From positions 1-61,903 of the forward strand of contig JACRIV010000079.1 of assembly GCA_016220005.1 (NCBI GenBank): a stretch of DNA of 61,903 nucleotides. Direction: 5' to 3'. This DNA is from Deltaproteobacteria bacterium (GTDB lineage Bacteria; Desulfobacterota; Deferrimicrobia; Deferrimicrobiales; Deferrimicrobiaceae). A model generated the notes under the pieces. The model was not told the DNA's origin, searched no databases, and worked only from the letters and a program-made list of their open reading frames with translations. Position numbers and translations under genes: made by a program. Of this stretch, positions 58,264 to 61,903 are shown in pieces; the stretch's first letter is position 1, and each line of letters opens with the position of its first letter.

Positions 58264-59654
58264 ACGTCCCCCCGGATCCGGATTTCCGCGGACGCCCGGC
58301 CCTTCATCGCCCTCAGGAACTGCTCCCGGCGGACGGAGGACTCCTTCTCGCCCATCAGGGCGCGGGTGATCCTCTTCCCCTCCTCCACACCCGGCTGGTC
58401 GAAGGCGTCGATCCCCGCGATCTCACCGACGACGGCGGTCACCCATTCCCAGAAATGGAGGAAGGCGCCGAGGTGCGCCTCGTCCCCCGCGCCGATCTCG
58501 ATCCGGACGATGGGGCGGCCAGCGTTCCAGAGCGCGCCGATCGTGCCGTCGAACTCCGCGTCGAACAGGTCGCGCAGGGGCCTGCCGCCGAGCATGGCCA
58601 TCTCCGGCGCGAACCCCGCCCGGGGCACGTCCCCCCTTTCGCTTCCTTTCATCCACTTGATGAAGGTGAACACCTTGTCCGGCGGGCCGTCCTGGTAAAG
58701 CTGTACCTGCGAATGCTGGTCGGTGACGCCGACCGCCCGCGCGGGGGTCTGCCCCACGGGAGTCCCGTCGGGCCGCTTCTTGCCCAGGCTCTCGGCCCAG
58801 AGCTGCTGCCACCACTCCGCCATCCGTTCCAACCCCTGCCCGTAGGTGAGCCACACGTGGACGGGTTTCGGGTTCACAAGCATGTAGTGGGAGTAGACGG
58901 CCGCGGAAAACAGGACCGGGTTCTCTTCCGGCTTCCTCTTCCGGAAAGCCGTCTCCATCCAACGCGCCCCGGCGAGGAGCCTCTCCGTTGAGACGCCCGC
59001 CGCGGCAAGTGGAAGGAGCCCCACGGGCGACAGGACGGAGAACCGCCCCCCCACGTTGGGCGGCACGGGAAAGGACCGGAAGCTTTCCTCCCGGGCCATC
59101 CGGCGGAAGATCCCCTTCTCCGGGTCGGTGACGAGGATCAAGTGGTCCTTCCATTTTCGCCCGTTGGCCTTCTTCAGGGCGTCGATGGCGATCGACAGCT
59201 GGGCGTTCGTTTCCGCCGTCCCCCCCGACTTGCTGATGGCGACGACCGCCGTGCTTTTCATCGGGTGCGTGCGCAGCAGCGGGAAGAACCCGTCGGGATC
59301 GACGTTGTCGGCGACGGTCAGCGCGAGCCCTTTGCGCGCTCCCGGGCCGCCGACCCCCTCGAGGACCGCCTTGGTCCCCAGGGCGGACCCGCCGATCCCC
59401 AGCACGAGCATATGGGTGAACCGCCGGCGCAGCTTCGCCGCGTCCCGGGAGATCCGGCGCACCTCCTTCACCATGAAAGGCAGGTCCGGGAAACCGATCT
59501 CTCCCGAGGCGTGCCTCCGGGCGGCCGCCAGGGCGCCCTTCTCGGCCCTGCGGAGCGCCCTGCCGAGCTGCCCGGCCGTCATCCCCTCCCCGCTGCGGAG
59601 GTTGCTCTCCCGCACGAGGGAAAAGTCGAAGCGAAAATCGAGCCCTTTGCCCAA
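58260..59654 (-). CDS. pgi: Glucose-6-phosphate isomerase
   Basis: A 464-residue phosphoglucose isomerase of the shorter bacterial type. Motifs run MLVLGIGGSALGTKAVLEG, the AISKSGGTAETNAQLS phosphate loop, NVGGRFSVLSPVGLLPLA (catalytic region), the MAEWWQQLWAESLGKK stretch and TDQHSQVQLYQDGPPDKVF (catalytic His). It interconverts glucose-6-phosphate and fructose-6-phosphate and sits next to an FBP aldolase/phosphatase, so the two genes serve gluconeogenesis together. The start is TTG at 59654 with AAGGGGGGA upstream. Confidence 0.93.
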   Translation of the reverse strand: MGKGLDFRFDFSLVRESNLRSGEGMTAGQLGRALRRAEKGALAAARRHASGEIGFPDLPFMVKEVRRISRDAAKLRRRFTHMLVLGIGGSALGTKAVLEGVGGPGARKGLALTVADNVDPDGFFPLLRTHPMKSTAVVAISKSGGTAETNAQLSIAIDALKKANGRKWKDHLILVTDPEKGIFRRMAREESFRSFPVPPNVGGRFSVLSPVGLLPLAAAGVSTERLLAGARWMETAFRKRKPEENPVLFSAAVYSHYMLVNPKPVHVWLTYGQGLERMAEWWQQLWAESLGKKRPDGTPVGQTPARAVGVTDQHSQVQLYQDGPPDKVFTFIKWMKGSERGDVPRAGFAPEMAMLGGRPLRDLFDAEFDGTIGALWNAGRPIVRIEIGAGDEAHLGAFLHFWEWVTAVVGEIAGIDAFDQPGVEEGKRITRALMGEKESSVRREQFLRAMKGRASAEIRIRGDV

Positions 59655-59708
59655 GATCCCCCCTTGCCTCCGATTTTCAGCGGGATGGCCGCCCCGCCGC
59701 CGCGCCTT

Positions 59709-60830
59709 TCATGCCTTGACCTCTTCCTTGCCCGAGAGCACCTTGAACTTGGAGTCCATCTTCTTCAGCCGCTCCACGATCCCCCCGTATTCCAACTCGC
59801 TGTAGGGCAGCATCGCGGGGCCGAAGAACCCCTGACGGCGCAAGTCCTCGGACTTCGCCGAGACCTTCGTGCGGACGTACTCCCAGTAGGGATGATCGAA
59901 GGGGTCGGCCGGCTCCGTCAGCTTGCCGTTCTTGACGCAGAAGGCGAGGCAGGAGACGATCGGCGGGCCGTCGAAGAAGGAGGTGCCCGTGTTGCGCGGC
60001 ACCGGCATCAGCGCCCCGTGGTGGCTGCCCCGCATGAACCCGGCGACGTAATGGCCGATGGTGAAGGGTGCGAGTACTTCGCCGGTGGCCGGGAAGTTCC
60101 CCTGGACCCGGACGAGCATGACGGGGTCGTCCTTACCGGTGTATTTCCCGGCGATGTTGTGCAGGCGGGTCGTGCTGACGGAGACCGCGATCTCCCCCGT
60201 CGCCCGGGACCGGATCGACTCGACGACGAACCGCTCCTGGTCGCGCAACAGGGCCGCGATGTCGTAGAGGTCTTCGGGGGCGGAAAGATCGATGACCCGG
60301 TCCCCCTCCGTGTTCTCGACGTCCATGATCCGGAAGGTGAACCCCGTCCCTATCTTGGGGGAGAGGATGAGCCCTGCGCTGAACATCGGGTCCGCGAAGG
60401 CAAGGTAGCACGGCAGGTTGTAGGCGCCGGGGTCGGTCTTGTCGGCGGCGAAGAGCAGGAACGGCTCGTTGGGCCGCTCTTCGAACGATATTTCGGCCAC
60501 GGCGGGCCCCATCCCCTTGACGTTGCCGGAGAAGGAGTCCTTGAGGAGGTCCTGTCCGGCGCCGTAGAGGCCCTGCGCCTTGGCCACCTCCGTCCCCGCA
60601 AGGAAGGTGTCCCAGGCGAGCTTGTGGACCTTCTCGTTCAGGACGCCGCCCGTATGGGTCATCAAGATGGCGATGTCGTCCCCCGTGTACCCGATGTAGG
60701 AGTCGATCAGAAGGTTCTTCCCGAGGTCCCGCACCTTGCTGCGGACCTCTTCGACGAGCTGGGCGCTGGGCCGGATGTGGCCGCCGATGGAGCCGATGTC
60801 CGCTTTGATGACGGATAGAGTGATCTTCAT
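59709..60830 (-). CDS. Archaeal-type (class V) fructose-1,6-bisphosphate aldolase/phosphatase
   Basis: A 373-residue member of the bifunctional FBP aldolase/phosphatase family found in archaea and deep-branching, mostly anaerobic or autotrophic, bacteria. The N-terminal TLSVIKADIGSIGGH carries the metal residues Asp11 and His18, and YTGDDIAI (Asp51-Asp52) follows as expected for the Mg site. The middle and end (PEMAIHKF-free, with FSAGLILSPKIGTGFTF and SFFDGPPIVSCLAFCVKNGKL) fit the family. It converts triose phosphates directly to fructose-6-phosphate, a one-way gluconeogenic enzyme. The ATG at 60830 has GGAGGAGG upstream; it lies 17 bases after the epimerase stop. Confidence 0.9.
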   Translation of the reverse strand: MKITLSVIKADIGSIGGHIRPSAQLVEEVRSKVRDLGKNLLIDSYIGYTGDDIAILMTHTGGVLNEKVHKLAWDTFLAGTEVAKAQGLYGAGQDLLKDSFSGNVKGMGPAVAEISFEERPNEPFLLFAADKTDPGAYNLPCYLAFADPMFSAGLILSPKIGTGFTFRIMDVENTEGDRVIDLSAPEDLYDIAALLRDQERFVVESIRSRATGEIAVSVSTTRLHNIAGKYTGKDDPVMLVRVQGNFPATGEVLAPFTIGHYVAGFMRGSHHGALMPVPRNTGTSFFDGPPIVSCLAFCVKNGKLTEPADPFDHPYWEYVRTKVSAKSEDLRRQGFFGPAMLPYSELEYGGIVERLKKMDSKFKVLSGKEEVKA

Positions 60831-60847
60831 CGTTTGCCTCCTCCTGC

Positions 60848-61816
60848 TTATGATTGTTTCCCTGCAAGCATGCCTCGATACCACTCCACGAATCGTTCCA
60901 CGCCCGTCTCCACGGGCGTCTTCGGGTCGTAGCCGATCTCGGCCCGGGCCCGGCTGATGTTCGCGAAGGTGACGGGGACGTCCCCGGGCTGCGGAGGCAG
61001 GAATTTAAGTCTCGCGGGAATGCCCGTGGCGTGCGAAAGCAGGCCCACCAGGTCTTCCAGCGAGATCGTTCGGGATTCCCCGAGGTTGTACACGCGGAAC
61101 CCGGGCGGGGCTTCGAGGCTCCCGAGGACCCCGCTCACGATGTCATCGATATAAGTGTAATCCCGGCGGCTTGAGCCGTCGCCGTAGACCTCGATCTCTC
61201 TTCCCTCGAAGAGGCGGCGGGTGAACTTGTGGATCGCCATCTCGGGGCGCTGCCTCGGCCCGTACACGGTGAAGAACCGGAGGGAGGCGATGTTCATCCC
61301 GTAGAGATGAGCCCAGGTGTGGCAGAGCAGCTCGCCGGCCTTCTTGGTCGCCGCATAAGGGCTCACGGGATGGTCGACGACATCGTTCTCCGAAAAGGGG
61401 ACTTTCGCGTTCCCCCCGTATACAGAGGAAGAGGAGGCGAATAGAACTTGGGGTACGGAACGCTCTCTTGCGAATTCGAGGACCTGTATGGTACCCATGA
61501 CGTTCACGTCGGCGTAGCCGGCCGGGTCCGCGACCGAGGGGCGGACGCCCGCTTTCGCCGCCAGGTGGACCAGGGAGTCTACGGATTCCCCCCTGCCCCA
61601 GAGGGAGAGCGCTCCGGGGTCCCGGATGTCCCCTTCCTCGAAACGGAAACCGGGAAACTCCCGGAGGGCGGCGAGGTTGCGCTCCTTCAGGGCACGGTCA
61701 TAGAAAGGATCGAAGTTGTCCAGGCCGAAGACGCAGTCGCCGCGCCGCAGCAACGTTTCCGCCACGTGGGAACCGATGAAGCCGGCCACCCCGGTGATGA
61801 AGACGGATTTCGGCAA
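60848..61816 (-). CDS. NAD-dependent sugar-nucleotide epimerase, UDP-glucuronate 4-epimerase-like
   Basis: A 322-residue extended short-chain dehydrogenase. The NAD site is ITGVAGFIGSHVAETLLRRG, and the catalytic set is SSSSVYGG plus YAATKKAGE (Tyr-x-x-x-Lys). RFFTVYGPRQRPEMAIHKFTR and DGSSRRDYTYIDDIVSG are typical of UDP-glucuronate/UDP-galacturonate 4-epimerases used for capsule or LPS sugars. The exact sugar cannot be fixed from sequence. The start is TTG at 61816 with AGGAGG 5 bases upstream. It appears to begin a transcript that continues into the FBP enzyme, pgi and mutL. Confidence 0.88.
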   Translation of the reverse strand: MPKSVFITGVAGFIGSHVAETLLRRGDCVFGLDNFDPFYDRALKERNLAALREFPGFRFEEGDIRDPGALSLWGRGESVDSLVHLAAKAGVRPSVADPAGYADVNVMGTIQVLEFARERSVPQVLFASSSSVYGGNAKVPFSENDVVDHPVSPYAATKKAGELLCHTWAHLYGMNIASLRFFTVYGPRQRPEMAIHKFTRRLFEGREIEVYGDGSSRRDYTYIDDIVSGVLGSLEAPPGFRVYNLGESRTISLEDLVGLLSHATGIPARLKFLPPQPGDVPVTFANISRARAEIGYDPKTPVETGVERFVEWYRGMLAGKQS

Positions 61817-61855
61817 CCGGTCCTCCTGCGCCGCAGGGACATCGATCGTTTACTC

Positions 61856-61864
61856 ATACTACCA
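61856..61864 (-). promoter_or_regulatory. Possible extended -10 promoter for the epimerase operon
   Basis: TGGTAGTAT on the minus strand fits the extended -10 form, 40 bases before the epimerase start. A TTGCTT lies 19 bases (with the TGG included) further upstream, a wide spacing, so the call is tentative. Confidence 0.4.
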
Positions 61865-61903
61865 TTTTTCCCCGCAGGGGAAGCAAGCGGGCCGGCCCGG
61901 GCC

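Overview
The window is chromosomal, GC-rich bacterial DNA, almost all coded on the minus strand in long, tightly overlapped operons. Gene content suggests an uncultured deltaproteobacterium related to the Geobacter/Desulfuromonas side of the tree: a membrane-anchored tetraheme c-type cytochrome, a type B (C-A-B) succinate dehydrogenase/fumarate reductase, a DHH-CBS-polyA-polymerase fusion, an anaerobic (early cobalt insertion) B12 pathway with a peptide/radical-SAM pair inside it, and the gene order pheA-aroF-tyrA-aroA-cmk-ispH-rpsA-sppA-ihfB. The taxonomic call is inference from gene families and order, not from a marker tree.

Layout. 1-2.0 kb: a small accessory patch with the tail of an aldo/keto reductase, a second AKR-fold protein, a decayed NmrA-like fragment and a SnoaL-like protein. 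2.0-4.1 kb: initiator tRNA-Met with a clear promoter and terminator, a tetraheme cytochrome and a GGDEF protein. 4.1-8.4 kb: rluB-scpB-scpA-trpS and an S2P-type protease. 8.5-8.7 kb: a nested inverted-repeat array. 8.6-12.3 kb: the DHH-CBS-PAP fusion and a divergent DUF815-type ATPase. 12.5-15.9 kb: sdhCAB. 16.2-36.8 kb: one roughly 20 kb B12 operon, headed by a cobalamin riboswitch and terminator. It runs from cysG through cobC, cobU, cobT, cobS, a cobD-cobQ fusion, cbiB, cbiA, cbiC, a 35-codon peptide gene and its radical SAM partner, cbiX, an ECF cobalt transporter (cbiMNQO), then cbiD, cbiE, cobI, cobM, cbiG, cobJ and cobK. 36.9-61.8 kb: a long housekeeping block (xerD, phosphodiesterase, glnD, amiC, mutS, HIT protein, ihfB, sppA, rpsA, ispH, cmk, aromatic amino acid genes, accA, miaA, mutL, pgi, archaeal-type FBP aldolase/phosphatase, sugar-nucleotide epimerase).

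How the genes work together. The B12 operon covers cobalt uptake, uroporphyrinogen III methylation, nearly all corrin ring steps and lower-ligand assembly. A CbiT-type C15-methyltransferase/decarboxylase and a corrinoid adenosyltransferase are not in the cluster. Neighbouring genes are commonly joined by 4-base NTGA overlaps (ATGA, GTGA, TTGA and, at pgi-mutL, CTGA). Non-AUG starts are frequent, and three genes (scpA, mutL, cobJ) appear to need CTG.

Things that stand out: (1) the 35-residue Cys-containing peptide with a perfect ribosome binding site beside a SPASM radical SAM enzyme inside the B12 operon; (2) two untranslated stretches, downstream of sdhB and between pheA and aroF, that carry spaced hairpins with A-N-GGA loops on the transcribed strand, resembling binding sites of CsrA/RsmA-type regulators; (3) the CTG starts; (4) the nested inverted-repeat array that forms the 3' end of the nucleotidyltransferase gene.
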